The position numbers were made by a program, and so were the translations under genes. DNA of 64,000 bases from Leguminivora glycinivorella. Its lineage: Eukaryota; Arthropoda; Insecta; Lepidoptera; Tortricidae. The stretch's first letter is position 1. Every line of letters begins with the position of its first letter. The stretch lies in contig NC_062977.1 in assembly GCF_023078275.1 (NCBI RefSeq), forward strand, positions 9,259,118-9,323,117, given 5' to 3'. This document shows, piece after piece, positions 35,242 to 46,980 of the stretch. The notes beneath the pieces were generated by a model. It saw only the letters and a program-made list of their open reading frames with translations. It ran no database searches and was not told the DNA's origin.

Positions 35242-36493
35242 TGGTTTTGTTTATTTTTGTAATTTACAAGCAATGTGAATGAATTTATTAAAACTTGAAT
35301 ATGAAGCTACTCGTATTTTTGCAATCGAAACCGAAGACTCTAGACATGAGAAAGTTAATTTCCGTTTATGGTAGATAAAATCCCAGCTGGGAATAGGTAT
35401 TTATTCAGACAGAAAACAGGTTCCTCATTTTTATTTTACTACTTTAGACTCGCATAAGTTTAAGCGCCAGCATGTGTCAATGTTATCATTAAAACTAATC
35501 AAGTAAAACAAGGCATCTAAAAAACATGTTATCAGGCGATACATAAATAACAATCCCACGAGAGCACGACCCCTGTGTGTGAAGTGCATCTGCAGCGGAG
35601 ACGCCTGCGCCAGCGTCGCGCCATGCTCCGTGTTCTTGTCACTCACATACTCATTATTTACTAATATTCCACTACAAATTGATCTCTGACTTCGTACTCA
35701 AGTAAAAGGATCTCCATGCCACAGCTATACCGGTTTGTCTGAAGCATGTCTGTACGCAATAAAAACAACAGTCCAGCGCGAGCGCTGCGGGTGTAAACAT
35801 ACATGCAACACACACATGCACGAGATGAAAGAAGCCCGGCCACTTATCGCTTGCACCCGTTTTGATTATGCGCTCGCTGTCAGCACCCCGAAATAGACAT
35901 AAACTGCGGAATGAGCTTGAATGAAACCAAAAATTACAACGGTCAGAGATCGTTTTCGGCTAACGTTATTGTATCGGTTGAATATCAATCACTCCGTTAT
36001 GAGTTCGTCCTGCTGAGGCTGCCGATATTAACAATGGTCGCTATTTTCTTTATGGATCTTCTAAATTCCTTGGCATCTGTCTTAGGGTCGTTGTGACTCT
36101 AAACTCTACTACCTACCTTATCTTGATGTTTCCTTAGCTCACCAAATAACGCCATCGAAAAATAACCGAAATCGGGTTTATTTCATGCGAATGTATGCAA
36201 ACAATGTAATACCATGGGCTCACTCATTACATATTTAACTTCTCGTAAATGTATTTCGAAGCCATTCCGTGATTGTGGCTCATCATGTATGCTCGTTTCT
36301 CGTTGTAATGAAATGTACGACCATAAATGCGTACATTTATTATAATATGCTCTGCGTAAAGATGACATCGATTTTGTCAAAGTTTTAAATAAACAAGCGG
36401 CTATCGGTAGTTATTTGGAAAAGGATGTCTATAAACAATGCGAACACCAAAGGCGCAGTGACCATAAGACGTGTAGTGCAAAAATATTCTTCC
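35242..36493. other. Unassigned DNA, moderately GC-rich patch at 35570-35640
   Basis: The patch around 35570-35640 and 35840-35890 is richer in GC than its surroundings. No start codon, splice signal or protein content is recognised. Confidence 0.4.
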
Positions 36494-36582
36494 AGATATC
36501 GACGGTGAAGTACCATGAACTCCCGACTACTTAGGTTTTCATACTTAGTTAGGAGTTCATGGCACTTCGCCATCGATATGCC
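36494..36582. repeat. Imperfect hairpin repeat
   Basis: ATATCGACGGTGAAGTACC on the left pairs with GGCACTTCGCCATCGATAT on the right with a few mismatches, and CATGAACTCC/GGAGTTCATG pair exactly near the loop. It is probably an aged MITE. Confidence 0.65.
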
Positions 36583-36614
36583 TCAAGATGGAATCCAAGT
36601 TATTCGAAGCAACA

Positions 36615-36709
36615 TACAGTCGAGTTCATAAATATATATATACATTTCTTCACCTTAACTCGTAGCAATAAGATGAAAAAATGTACACATATTTATGAAC
36701 TCGACTGTA
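36615..36709. mobile_element. MITE, second copy of the CAGTCGAGTTCATAAATAT family
   Basis: It has the same ends and TA target site as the element at 14685-14787. The shared centre AAAAAATGTACACATATTTA is also recognisable. Confidence 0.8.
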
Positions 36710-37143
36710 CCTTGGTACTTACTCGTAGGTACCTACCTACCCACATGTAAAAAGTTTGATAAGCTAAATAAGCCAAATATTAAATTTATAGTAGGTATGC
36801 AACAATGCAGTTTCATACAAAAGAAAGTAAGCAGAGAGGTGCTTTTATTTACATACAAATGCAAATAGAAGAAATATAAATCTAGCTATATTAGAAGACG
36901 TGGAAAAATTACGACGAAAGAAATAGTGCAATCATCGCCATGAATAGAATTCATTATCGCCTTGCCTTAAAGAGTCTCTGTGGAGTCTGGAATCTAATGA
37001 GACAGTGTCGCAGTGTTCACTGTTCGCGTCACCGCGATGTTTTTACAAATAAATCTAACAAATTACAGTTGTGTTCTTAAAAGAGATTAAATTAGAGGTA
37101 GCTTACTGCAGATATGTATGTACCTAATACATCCAATAAAATA

Positions 37144-37284
37144 CATACATACATACAATCACGCCTGTATCCCATAAAGGGGTAGGCAGAGCACATGAAA
37201 CCACTAAAGCTTCAGGGCCACTCTTGGCAAATAAGGGGTTAAAAGAAAACGAAACTGAGGCATTGCAGTGACAGGTTGCCAGCC
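37144..37284 (-). mobile_element. CACGCC-family retroposon with clean 12-bp target duplication
   Basis: TCCAATAAAATA occurs at 37132-37143 and again at 37285-37296. Between them is a (CATA)n-bordered copy of the CACGCCTGTATCCC family, so on the minus strand it has a (TATG)n tail and a truncated 5' end. The duplication shows that this family moves by retroposition. Confidence 0.88.
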
Positions 37285-37296
37285 TCCAATAAAATA

Positions 37297-38626
37297 ATTA
37301 GAATTAAATCATAAAACTTGTATATATACACTTATAAATCTAGTGATTCCTAATATGTATATGCGTTTCCATAGCAAACTGGTCCTTATGCTCATTGCAT
37401 CATCACATAATAATATATTGTAGAGAGTTCTAGTTCTCCTTACTTACGGTTCCTTTTTCGAATATTTAAGGAATCAAAAGTCAGTAGCAACATTCAATCG
37501 TTTGGATTTTTTTGCTATTTTATAAAACGAGAGGTCACAAAAAATCTTCCATAGGTTCAAGTATCTCTGCTAAAAATTAATTCCGGCACCCCTAAACCAA
37601 AACAGACGAAAAAAATCAAACCAGAAACCAGGTGCGGTTCACATCCGGATCCTGCAAAAACATTTACGTTAGAGCGATTCACTTTACAATTCAGAACCGA
37701 AATCCAGCAAGTAAAGTTTAAAGTTTTATGCGAGAGTAACTTATTACCTGGTTACGTACTACGTACTAGAAACTTTCCAGATCCGAGTCCGAGTAAAAAT
37801 ATTTGCTAGCCTAGGAAGTTGATCTTCTGCGCCTCGACTGTCTGGAACTCGAAACTACCAGGTAACGAGCTACTTAAATTCATTAAATAAGTTAAAACAA
37901 ATCCATCTTTTTTTTGGAATGTTCTAAGTTTAATTGTAGTGTTTAGCCTATGGTATGTGGTATAAAGTTCAGAATCTGTAGCACAGATTTAAACTGACGG
38001 CATATTATTTAAACTTTAATTAATCGAGATAAAACAAATCAATACTCCGTAAGCAAGAATCCTTAGATTTTGAGATTAAATTACAATAATTTAACGTATA
38101 AAAAAAATTGACTATTTGTAGTACCCTTAGCTATTTCATCATAGTTATAGTCAGAAATAAATAACGAGATATACTTATTATTGGTATAAAATTAACTATT
38201 CCGTGTTTTTTTTTTCTTATAGGATTAAATGGGTAATTTTTTTTGTATAGTTAATAGATTTACAAATTACAATATGAATTTGCTGAAGTAATGCAAAATA
38301 CACTTTTTATGCATGTAGGTATACTGAATGAGTTACGCTATTTTACGTTAAGCTAATGTTATTGTTACCGAATAATACGATGTAGTTATCTAAAGGCTTT
38401 ACGAGAAGGTTTCCGATTCCAGAACTTTGGAAACTTAAGTATTGTTTCTCAATGGAACTTTTATTTTTCAAAATCCGTTAGAAGCAAGGACTAAGCCACG
38501 CCTGAGGACAAAAGTTTTATTCCGAGTCCTACTTTTAAAAGAAAAATGAGCAAAAGTAGTGTTATATTTCAGTTACTGTAAACCTAGCCTTGAAAAAATA
38601 CAAAGTAATATAATGTTTCCAGTCCT
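37297..38626. other. Unassigned DNA, no gene seen
   Basis: No supported feature. Confidence 0.5.
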
Positions 38627-38639
38627 TCAATGGTCAATA

Positions 38640-38829
38640 AATAAATAAATAAATAAAAAATAAAAAGCCTATTTATTCCATAAACACTTTACAAAATTTT
38701 CCTTATTAACTAAATTTAAATATAAGTAGGTATATTAGTGGTTAGGACCCCTTCCGGGTATAGGCCTCCTCCAACCTCTTCCACCGTTCTCGGTCTTGTG
38801 CCTCTGTGAGCCAGTTGCTCGATACGAGC
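38640..38829 (-). mobile_element. 5'-truncated LINE, 3' end with last codons of the endonuclease/RT protein
   Basis: The target TCAATGGTCAATA is duplicated at 38627-38639 and 38830-38842. The minus strand reads the C-terminal segment NWLTEAQDRERWKRLEEAY, a signature of lepidopteran LINE ORF2 C-termini. A stop codon, a short 3' UTR and an (ATTT)n-type tail follow. Only about 190 bp is left, so it is a dead-on-arrival copy. Confidence 0.85.
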
Positions 38830-38842
38830 TCAATGGTCAATA

Positions 38843-40224
38843 CGAGTAAAATAATGTCCATTGTAAAGCTCATCCTAATATACACTGTATCCCTAAGCAA
38901 ATTAAAAAAAAAATTGAAGTTTAGTCGAAAACCCTGCAAGGAATCACAAAAGAAGTGATGGGCCGGTCAATTACGACGGTTTCTACCTGAGCTGCGCCTG
39001 CGCCTAACACCTGTCGCCGAACTCATTTCTCGAGAAAAAGCTCTTGGAACGAGTACGTTTACTAGCAATCAAATATGTATGACAAACTGAAGCGCGCATC
39101 ACAAAAATTCATTATATGGTTAAAATGCAATAAGAATTATAATATGTTTTTTTTTGTTGGTGGAATTCCAAATGAATTGGTCCTTAGTACACTTGAATTA
39201 TAGTAACTCTTCTTTAATAGCATCCCACATATGTATAATTAATAATTTTATTTTTAATAAGGAACACTCGAGCACGAGCATTACTGTAAACAATGTATTC
39301 GACCTGAAACAAGAGCACTTTTGTGGTGGGCATAAAATAATTGTTACTTAGAAACTAACATGTTGTGTAAATAATGAATAGCAATGTAACATTCCGATGT
39401 TGAAATATGGCAGCTCGGAAAATTTGTTTATGCCTTAAACAAACAGATGAACATAAATGAGAAGGAACTAGTATGTGCCAACAATTAGGTATTAATTTGT
39501 TGATACAAAATGGCTTCACCCGAAATTTAGTTTCGAAACTTTCGGAATCATCCCTGGTTGTTACTTAATTTCTATTGTTTTCCAACACGATCGACACGTT
39601 TACTAGCGAGTTTACTAATATAATAAAATTATAATAGTGCGCTCTCTGATTATACATACGTACCTACCTATGTATTTGTTACGAATTTCAGTCTTGTTAC
39701 ACTGGTTCTTTCGAGATTAGGTCTCGCCCACACTCACGTTGTAGTAATACTGTAAATACGACCTGCTCCTATAAATTTATTTAAACACTTTGAAGATGTT
39801 CCTATATCGATATGCCAACTCATGCTAAAGGGTAATGCGGCATCATATAAGCCTTTTCTTGGTTTTGGGATCATCGTGCACCGGTTATGTTGGTATGTTA
39901 TGTTATCTAGTTATTCCAGTTTGGGTGGGTGGCTACAGTTTAATATTCCTGCAAAACAACGCATTTTGATTAGAAGGACCAAAACGTCACTTTGCCACTT
40001 CAATATTTTTTATCGTGCGCTAGTTACGCGGTGGTACAGTACAAAATTACACCAAAATTACTTTTTTCAACATTTTCTTTAAACTTTTAAGTAATAGGTT
40101 GCCTATAGTACCGAAAAAGGCTTTAAAAATGTCATTTGAAAAATGTCAAATAATTTAAAACTTGGGCTCCAAATAGTTTCGATGTCCGTGCTACACGAAT
40201 ATAGGGAAACGTACGTACTTTAAT
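38843..40224. other. Unassigned DNA, no gene seen
   Basis: No supported feature. Confidence 0.5.
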
Positions 40225-40335
40225 TTATATTATGCGCAATATAATCTGATATTATTTCGTAAACGGTACTCGTATTTCAGAGGGCTGCGTCAGCTGCGTG
40301 TGTTTTGCTGTCGGACTCTTGCATTTTCTAGCGAT
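40225..40335. repeat. Interspersed repeat module, copy 1
   Basis: GTACTCGTATTTCAGAGGGC, CTGCGTGTGTTTTGCTGTCG and CTCTTGCATTTT also occur in the same order at 42800-42900. The element class is not recognised. Confidence 0.6.
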
Positions 40336-41439
40336 ACAGAGGATTTTCGTGGCAGGGCCTCACAGGTTGTTATACATTTATTTAAGACACTAGTCTACAT
40401 AGCAACGAAGGCAAAGGATAGACGTAAAGTTTAATTAATTACGCCACATACATAATACTCTATGACAAATATAGATCTATGTAAACTATTTATGTACATA
40501 TCTACAAGTGAACTAAGAAGTAATAACAAAACAATCAATATTGGTACAGAATACAGACAGAATTCCGGTACGTTTTTATCTATTGAACCTTTTACAATCA
40601 AAGCCTGGCAGAGCATTTTTAATTGAAAAACCATTTTGTTTTTATTTGTCCGTAACCAACGTTTGGCGTTTGGAGTTGATCCGAATAATAATTCCGCTGT
40701 CGATAGCAATTTGCAGATTCATGCTCGATGTAGATGAGTGATGGCTCGAATGTCACTGTTTACTTTACTTAATACTTTTTTACTACCAGACATATCGGAT
40801 ATATTGGAACGACTAAGGACTCTCAAATATCTGAAGACTTGAGCATCTTAATTGACTTTGCCCCCTCCGATGTAACGACTTTCGTCATTGTACCTTAGAC
40901 TAGCTTATATTTTATATTAGTGTTAGCTACAATGTCTGCAAACTGCTGACGAGGCAACGCGACCACCCGACGGGACCCCTTCCTCAGCCTGCGAGGACCG
41001 AAACTCTGCCTATTTGGCCGTAGACGCTCGCTCGATTAACATCTTACAAACTTAAATACTAGCTCTCAGATTTTTAATCATAAATTTAATTCAAATATTG
41101 AAATTGTACTTGTAATCGACTTCTCTTTAATTAAATTGTATTTAATTTTGGTTTCATAATTTTATTTTACAAAATAACCGACTAATTTATTAAAAGTTCC
41201 TCCCTAAGAACTAACATTAGAATATAATATTATTAAGTTAGGGCACTCTATAGGTCTATTAACACATCATGTATTTTCACGTTATTATGTATTTGTTTGT
41301 TTGTTGCCTAAATAAATAAATAAAAAAGAAAAGTTAGTTCACAAATCGTTAAAACGTTTATGGATAAGGAATCTTTTAACGGTATCCCGGACTCCTTTAG
41401 AATGTTAGATTGTTATAACTATTAGTTATTTGTTATACA
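40336..41439. other. Unassigned DNA, no gene seen
   Basis: No supported feature. Confidence 0.5.
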
Positions 41440-41870
41440 AGGGGGCAAAGTTGTATTTTAACGCCGAGTGTGGAATTGAAAAACGAGCAAGTGAAAGGAT
41501 TCTATAGTTGAACCACGAGCGAAGCGAGTGGTTCGAGAATAGAATCCTGAACTTGCGAGTTTTTTAACACACGAGAAGTAAAATACATTTGCACCCGCGT
41601 GTAACACAAAACTTTTCGCCTCACTATAGCGAGGAAACTACAACGCAAAAAATGCGTTTATCACTGCTTCCAGTAGTTCTATAGGTGGTAAATCATCTTT
41701 ATTACTAGATTCACCTACTTTTATCAATTTTAAAGCAGTTAATTTGACTTTATTCAAGGTCAAATTACTTTACCCACTAGTGGATAAAATGCGTTTTTAC
41801 CCGCTGGTATTAAAGGACAAAACACGTGTTTCCGAGGTAGTGAGGGGAAAAAACTATTACAGTACTGTGC
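41440..41870. repeat. Interspersed repeat with internal hairpin
   Basis: It opens with AAGGGGGCAAAGTTGTATTT. A hairpin centred near 41520 pairs AGGATTCTATAGTTGAACCAC with GTGGTTCGAGAATAGAATCCT. Related wording (GGCAAAC...GTTTAAC, CCTTGCCCCCTTGTA) occurs at 44895-45085, so both belong to one broad repeat group. Non-coding; limits are approximate. Confidence 0.55.
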
Positions 41871-42423
41871 CTATTCTTATGTGTGGTTATGTGGCTGTCG
41901 TACAGATGAGTCACGCATGAAGCTTCGTAAATATAAGATTTATGCGTTGTAAAACAATCGTCAAATTTGAATACATTTAAGGTAATGGTGTACATTTATA
42001 GCTTGATTTATTGATTGATTTATTTATCGATTTGATGCCGAGTTGACCTGATGAGTGTAAACGTAAACTACCGCAACGAATTGCCGTTGCCCACGCCGGC
42101 AGATGTCCGACCAACAAAAGGCGCTCTCGACAATAGATCTATCGCATTCTATGGCCATTAGTCAATAAAATAAAGACGGGTATTCAATACAACCAAACAG
42201 ACTTGGTGACCAAAATTCTCATAATTAGTCGTTAAGTTATTTAAAGAATTCATTTTTCTCAGACGAGCGCGACAGTTACTTATGAAAATCAAAATATGTT
42301 GTATAAAGTTTAATTACTTACTTAACTTAAAATTTCAAAAATACATTCCAACTTTCCGGCGATTGTAGATACCGAATACTTTTATGGGCATAATTTCACG
42401 AAAAAAAAAGCTTATTCCTATAT

Positions 42424-42606
42424 GTACGTACTAGCTTTTGCCCGCAGCTTTGCTCGCGTTAGAAAGAGACAAAAAGTAGCCTACGTCACTCCATCCCTTC
42501 AACTACCGCCACCTAAAAAATCACGTCGATTCGTCGCTCCGTTTTGCCGTGAAAGACGGACAAACAAACAGACATACACACACTTTCCCATTTATAATAT
42601 TAGTAT
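42424..42606 (+). mobile_element. Retroelement tail, TTTTGCCCGCGGCTT family
   Basis: It runs from GTACTAGCTTTTGCCCGCAG to CATTTATAATATTAGTATGG, with all modules described for 12607-12786. Confidence 0.78.
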
Positions 42607-42799
42607 GGTTATGGATATGAGTATGTTGATATTTTTCTCTCTCCCGTTGACCACGATTACCACGAACGCGTACATAAAGGGTTGAAACGTGAGCCGTATT
42701 TCCAAATAATTTTACGCGATATAATTCGTTTGACCGTTTTAAGAAATCATACAAATAATAAAAATATTATTTTTCCAGTAATAATACAAATTCAGATCT

Positions 42800-42900
42800 T
42801 TGTTTGTATATAATCTGATATAATTTCGTAAATTGTACTCGTATTTCAGAGGGCTGCGTTAGCTGCGTGTGTTTCGCTGTCGGCCTCTTGCATTTTTCAA
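42800..42900. repeat. Interspersed repeat module, copy 2
   Basis: Same module order as 40225-40335, including TAATCTGATATAATTTCGTA and CTGCGTGTGTTTCGCTGTCG. Confidence 0.6.
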
Positions 42901-43019
42901 AAATATTTTTTTATAGTAATAATCAAAATTTAGATCTTAGTTGACGTTATCGGGCATACTGGTACATATTTATAAGAATTTTAGATCTTAAAGTCAAGAT
43001 TTTTTTTTATATACAAACA

Positions 43020-43670
43020 CGAGACAAGACCGTGTCGGGCCTCGCTCAGTGTAGAGGGTGTAGGGTTCCGTAGTTTCCCGTATTTTGTCAAAGACTGGTC
43101 AACCTATCAAGTTAGTCTTAGAAAATCCTTATAAAGGTCTACTTTTGCGATTTTTTTATATTTTTTAAACTTTTGGTTCAAAAGTTAGAGGGAGGGACGC
43201 ATTTTTTTAAACTTTTGGAGCGATTATTTCCGGAAATATTAACAATATCAAAAAATAATTTTCGTAAAATCATTTTTAAATACCTATCCAACAATATATC
43301 ACACGTTAGGGTTGAAATGAAAAAAAATCACTACCCACTTTACGTGTAGGGGGCTAACAAAACATTTCGTCACTACTTTGAAAAAATCTCGTATCTCATG
43401 CTTCTCCTCAAAGTTAAAACGCAGTAAGTCTATATGCATTCCATACATACAATATTTACTATAATTTTCTTTTCATTGACAGACGAAGATACAAGTTTTT
43501 TTAAAAGTAATGACGATTTTTTACTTTTGCACTTTGTCGGCGTGATTGACCAAATTTCAGCTTTCTAGTGATAATGGTCACTGAGATTATCCGCGGACGG
43601 ACGGACGGACGGACAGACAGACATGGCGAAACTATAAGGGTTCCTAGTTGACTACGGAGCCCTAAAAAGG
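43020..43670. mobile_element. Second copy of the AGGGTTCCGTAG repeat, carrying a nested MITE
   Basis: It is collinear with the copy at 7196-7751, with a shorter GGAC run (about 43596-43611). It is interrupted by 148 extra bases at 43368-43515 that are absent from the first copy. Confidence 0.75.
43368..43515. mobile_element. MITE nested inside the 43.0-43.7 kb repeat
   Basis: The left end CGTCACTACTTTGAAAAAA is the inverted relative of the right end TTTTTTTAAAAGTAATGACG. Comparison with the uninterrupted copy at 7196-7751 fixes both edges to within a few bases. Confidence 0.72.
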
Positions 43671-44061
43671 GAAAATTTTCTTAACATTCATATCTTGAGA
43701 GGTTGAATAACCATTACATAAAAAACAATGCTAAAAACCGATTATTATCTCAAACATATAAGCGCGCTATAACTTACGTAAGCATCTGCATACCGCAAAC
43801 CTCGCATTAAAACCGCAAACTATTGTTCCCAAAATGTTGTTAGCGCAAACAAAAAAGTTGCTCTGTTCCTCTTCCCGGTCCCATTTGTTCGCAAACCGAG
43901 TCCGGAAGGAGCCTCGAAGGGTATACAAGTTATTCTTCCGAGCGACATAACCGTGACGAATATCAATGACATTTTAATATCCAAGTACCTTGTATATTTT
44001 GAAGCTGGTTATAAATCTACAGACGTTCGTTCGTTACACAATGTTTAAGGTAGGTAATATT

Positions 44062-44170
44062 AGACCAGAATACAGAATACAGAATACAGAATTTATTGAT
44101 AAAATAAAAGTACATTTTACAAGTCAAAAATAATATACAAAATTTACAATAATTTACACAATTAAAATTT
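44062..44170 (-). mobile_element. LINE-like 3' end with ATTCTGT tail repeats
   Basis: AGAATACAGAATACAGAATA repeats at the plus-strand left edge would be a (TATTCTG)n tail on the minus strand, followed inward by an AT-rich 3'-UTR-like stretch. There is no coding remnant, so the class is inferred from the tail only. Confidence 0.45.
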
Positions 44171-44644
44171 AAATATCATTAATATACCTAACTCAATTAT
44201 TTGCTCTTTTGACCATATTGAGATATCTTCAAATACAGTTTGATGACCAATCGCGGGGTTTCTCTGTACGACTCGGTCAAGAGGCACTCCACCTTTCAAT
44301 CATCAGTCACTCTTCTCACCCCGGAATAGGTTTCTTGAGGACATAATCGTAGTGGATGGAGTGGAGTGACGGATGATCTATGTAAATAATCTTATATAAT
44401 CTATTAATTAATGTTAAACTTTATCAATAAGTATATATTTATCCATCGCGAAGTTCAGCTTTAAGATTTTTATTTTTTTTTTAACACCACACCAACTGGT
44501 AAAGGCTCTCTTTGCTATTCGAAAACAGATCGCAAAATTGCATTTTATCCACAAGAGTGCAAAGTAATTTCATACAAATTTTAACTTGATATCTTAAGCT
44601 GGGTGGTTGGTTTTATAAATGATTATTTTGAATCATAAATATAG

Positions 44645-44826
44645 AATACTAGCTTTTGCCCGCGGCTTCGCTCGCGTTAGAAATGGACAAAACGTAGCCT
44701 ATGTCACTCTCCATCCCTTCAACTATCTCCACTTAAAAAATCACGTTAATTCATCGCTCCGTTTTGCCGTGAAAGACGGACAAACAAACAGACACACACA
44801 CTTTCCCATTTATAATATTAGTATGG
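44645..44826 (+). mobile_element. Retroelement tail, TTTTGCCCGCGGCTT family
   Basis: A well-conserved copy from ATACTAGCTTTTGCCCGCGG to TTTATAATATTAGTATGGAT. Confidence 0.8.
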
Positions 44827-44894
44827 ATAAATTGATGGATTTGATTTGATGTTTTATACTTTCAGTATTTTGTTCGTGTTGGTGTGGTGAAAAA

Positions 44895-45085
44895 TTTTTG
44901 TGTTTCACTCGGTGGCAAACTTTGTTTAACCTTCGTGTATTGAAACCCTCGCAACGATCAAGATGCCACTTTCAGAACCACTCGCTACGCTCGGGTATCA
45001 ATACATATTTGAATCTTTCGCTTGCTCGGGTGTCAATATCGGCACGTGCGGTTAAACAACAACCTTGCCCCCTTGTAAAACAAAT
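44895..45085. repeat. Interspersed repeat related to 41440-41870
   Basis: It contains several imperfect ACTCGCTACGCTCGGGTATCA / CTTGCTCGGGTGTCAATA phrases and ends CCTTGCCCCCTTGTA. Non-coding. Confidence 0.5.
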
Positions 45086-45225
45086 AATTGTTATCATATA
45101 ACTTGAAGGTACATTGCGAATGGGCATGATCCGGCGGTGGTCGAGTAGTCACGTCACCTTCGAAGCGCGTGGAAAATTCGTCTACAGAGAACCCTGCAGT
45201 CAAAGCTCATCGACTCATAAAAACG

Positions 45226-45440
45226 ACGGGGTGTTATAAGTTTGACGTGTCTGTCGTCTGTCTGTTTGTGTGTGTGACAGACGTGGTATCATAGCTCCCG
45301 AACTGATAAACCGATTTAGATTTAAGTACGTTTTTTGTTTCAAAGCTGAATTAGTAGGGAGTGTTCTTAGCCATGTTTCATGAAAATTGGTCCACTTGGT
45401 GGTTTTTTTACCAAATTTTTTATATAATGCAAGGTTCGGC
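45226..45440. repeat. Interspersed repeat with GTCTGTCTGT-type low-complexity start
   Basis: GTTATAAGTTTGACGTGTCT, a TG/TC-rich run, GAACTGATAAACCGATTTAG and AGCCATGTTTCATGAAAAT in this order resemble a repeat common in moth genomes. There is no second copy in this window, so the call rests on recognition only. Confidence 0.42.
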
Positions 45441-46596
45441 CACATTCTTAGGGCTCGTAGCATGTTTCCCTCTCTGCCGCCATATGTTAGGCTTTTTCCC
45501 ATTTCTGAAATTATGAATATGAAAATCAATGAATTATGTCAGGGATGCAATAGCATTCCATCCCGTATTAATGTTTATTAGAGAATATGAGCACGACACG
45601 AATACGGTATTTTGGTCGTAATTTGGAATGGCATATCACAGATTTGTGTACTAATTGAAATCGAATATCAATCATGTGCATCTGCATCCAAATTAATTGC
45701 GATGTATGTGCTCGCTTCATTTATATTGCTACTTGCTATTGTTCGTAGCTTGGTTGTGTTGCGTTCATATTGCAATTTAGTAATGAAGGGTTAACAAGAG
45801 GTATGAGCCGAACCATATATAAAGTGTTTTGTAAAAAGTATGTAAAATCCTGGGAGTTGTTGCCAAAGACCACTAAAGGTTCTCATGAATGCCAGGATAA
45901 CGCAAAATGATGATAAGCCGACGAGCCATATCCTTGCCTACCTATTAGGATGATTTTTTTGTTATGGGCTTAGCTTCAGCAAAAATAATTCTTATCAACG
46001 ATGACAACCGTTTCAGATGAGTGCATGATAAAGTAGGTATAAGTAAATGCCTACATAAGTACCTAATATATTTTTTTAAATGGCATTCGAACATGAAAGA
46101 AGAGTGTCGATACTGTCGATCATAAAATAATCGGGTAAATTTAATAAATACCTAAGTACCTAGTAAATAAAATAAATAAATAAGCAAAGCCTTCTTTCAA
46201 CTTTGCTAACATCATGGAAATGTAGGATAATCTTGTTTTTATGTAAAAACCTTAATTCACAAGTAAAAATAAAGTATTACTAGAAGGGCCTAGAACACTA
46301 GGAAGAAGATTCAGTGAAGAATAAATCACCAGTTACTGGTTATCAGTAAGAAACAAGTTTGAGCGGGCTACGGAATGTTTGAAAATAGACGGCTAACAGT
46401 GCAATCAACGGCATAACATTAGATCTACGGTCAGTGGCTAATATGCATCTATCATCATGCAATTCTTACCTGTCAAAAGGAACAAAATTAGACGCCGCAT
46501 GTTGGAATCCTTCAAAGCGATAGTTTTAGGCCGGGTATGTTTGTTCAGAAGCCATCGCCACGAGACGTCAGGTCAAAGGTAAGGCCAATGTTTACG
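45441..46596. other. Unassigned DNA, no gene seen
   Basis: No supported feature. Confidence 0.5.
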
Positions 46597-46913
46597 CGAC
46601 TCAGCTGGTCTCCGATTACGTTCGCCAATTAACCACACACTCGCGCACTGCGGAATCCGCACGCTGCAATGTCAGCGACCACGAGAAAAACTAGACACTC
46701 GGCGAAAGCTGTCCACAAGTTCAAGAATCCGAGCCGGGTGGCTCTCGTCAGCCTCGGACGGGCTTGTTATTCATTCATAACGCGGTTAGTGGTTCCCGAG
46801 AGCGAGTTGACAGTTGTTCTCTGTGATGAAAACATCACACATGTTTCAAGCGGAGAGGAAAGGTCTCGCGCGCGATCGCAGCGCACGGCGGCCGACTCGC
46901 GAGTTGCGTGAGT
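46597..46913 (+). promoter_or_regulatory. CpG-rich block with a consensus splice donor (candidate untranslated first exon and promoter)
   Basis: About 300 bp of CpG-rich sequence, unlike anything around it, ends GAGTTGC|GTGAGTAGG with the donor at 46907/46908. The GC-rich stretch continues to about 46980. The 80-codon frame at 46669-46911 has no recognisable protein content. A promoter plus 5'-UTR exon of a gene whose coding exons lie outside the visible set is my best reading. A minus-strand promoter is also possible. Confidence 0.38.
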
Positions 46914-46980
46914 AGGCCGGCAGGGGCGCGCGGGGCGCGGGGGCACGCCTGCGCCTCGCCCGCACCGCACCACCTCGGTA

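Noticed and set aside
46669..46911. A protein encoded in the CpG-rich block
   Set aside because: GC-rich DNA keeps frames open on both strands here. The content looks random, and the donor position suits a 5'-UTR exon better.
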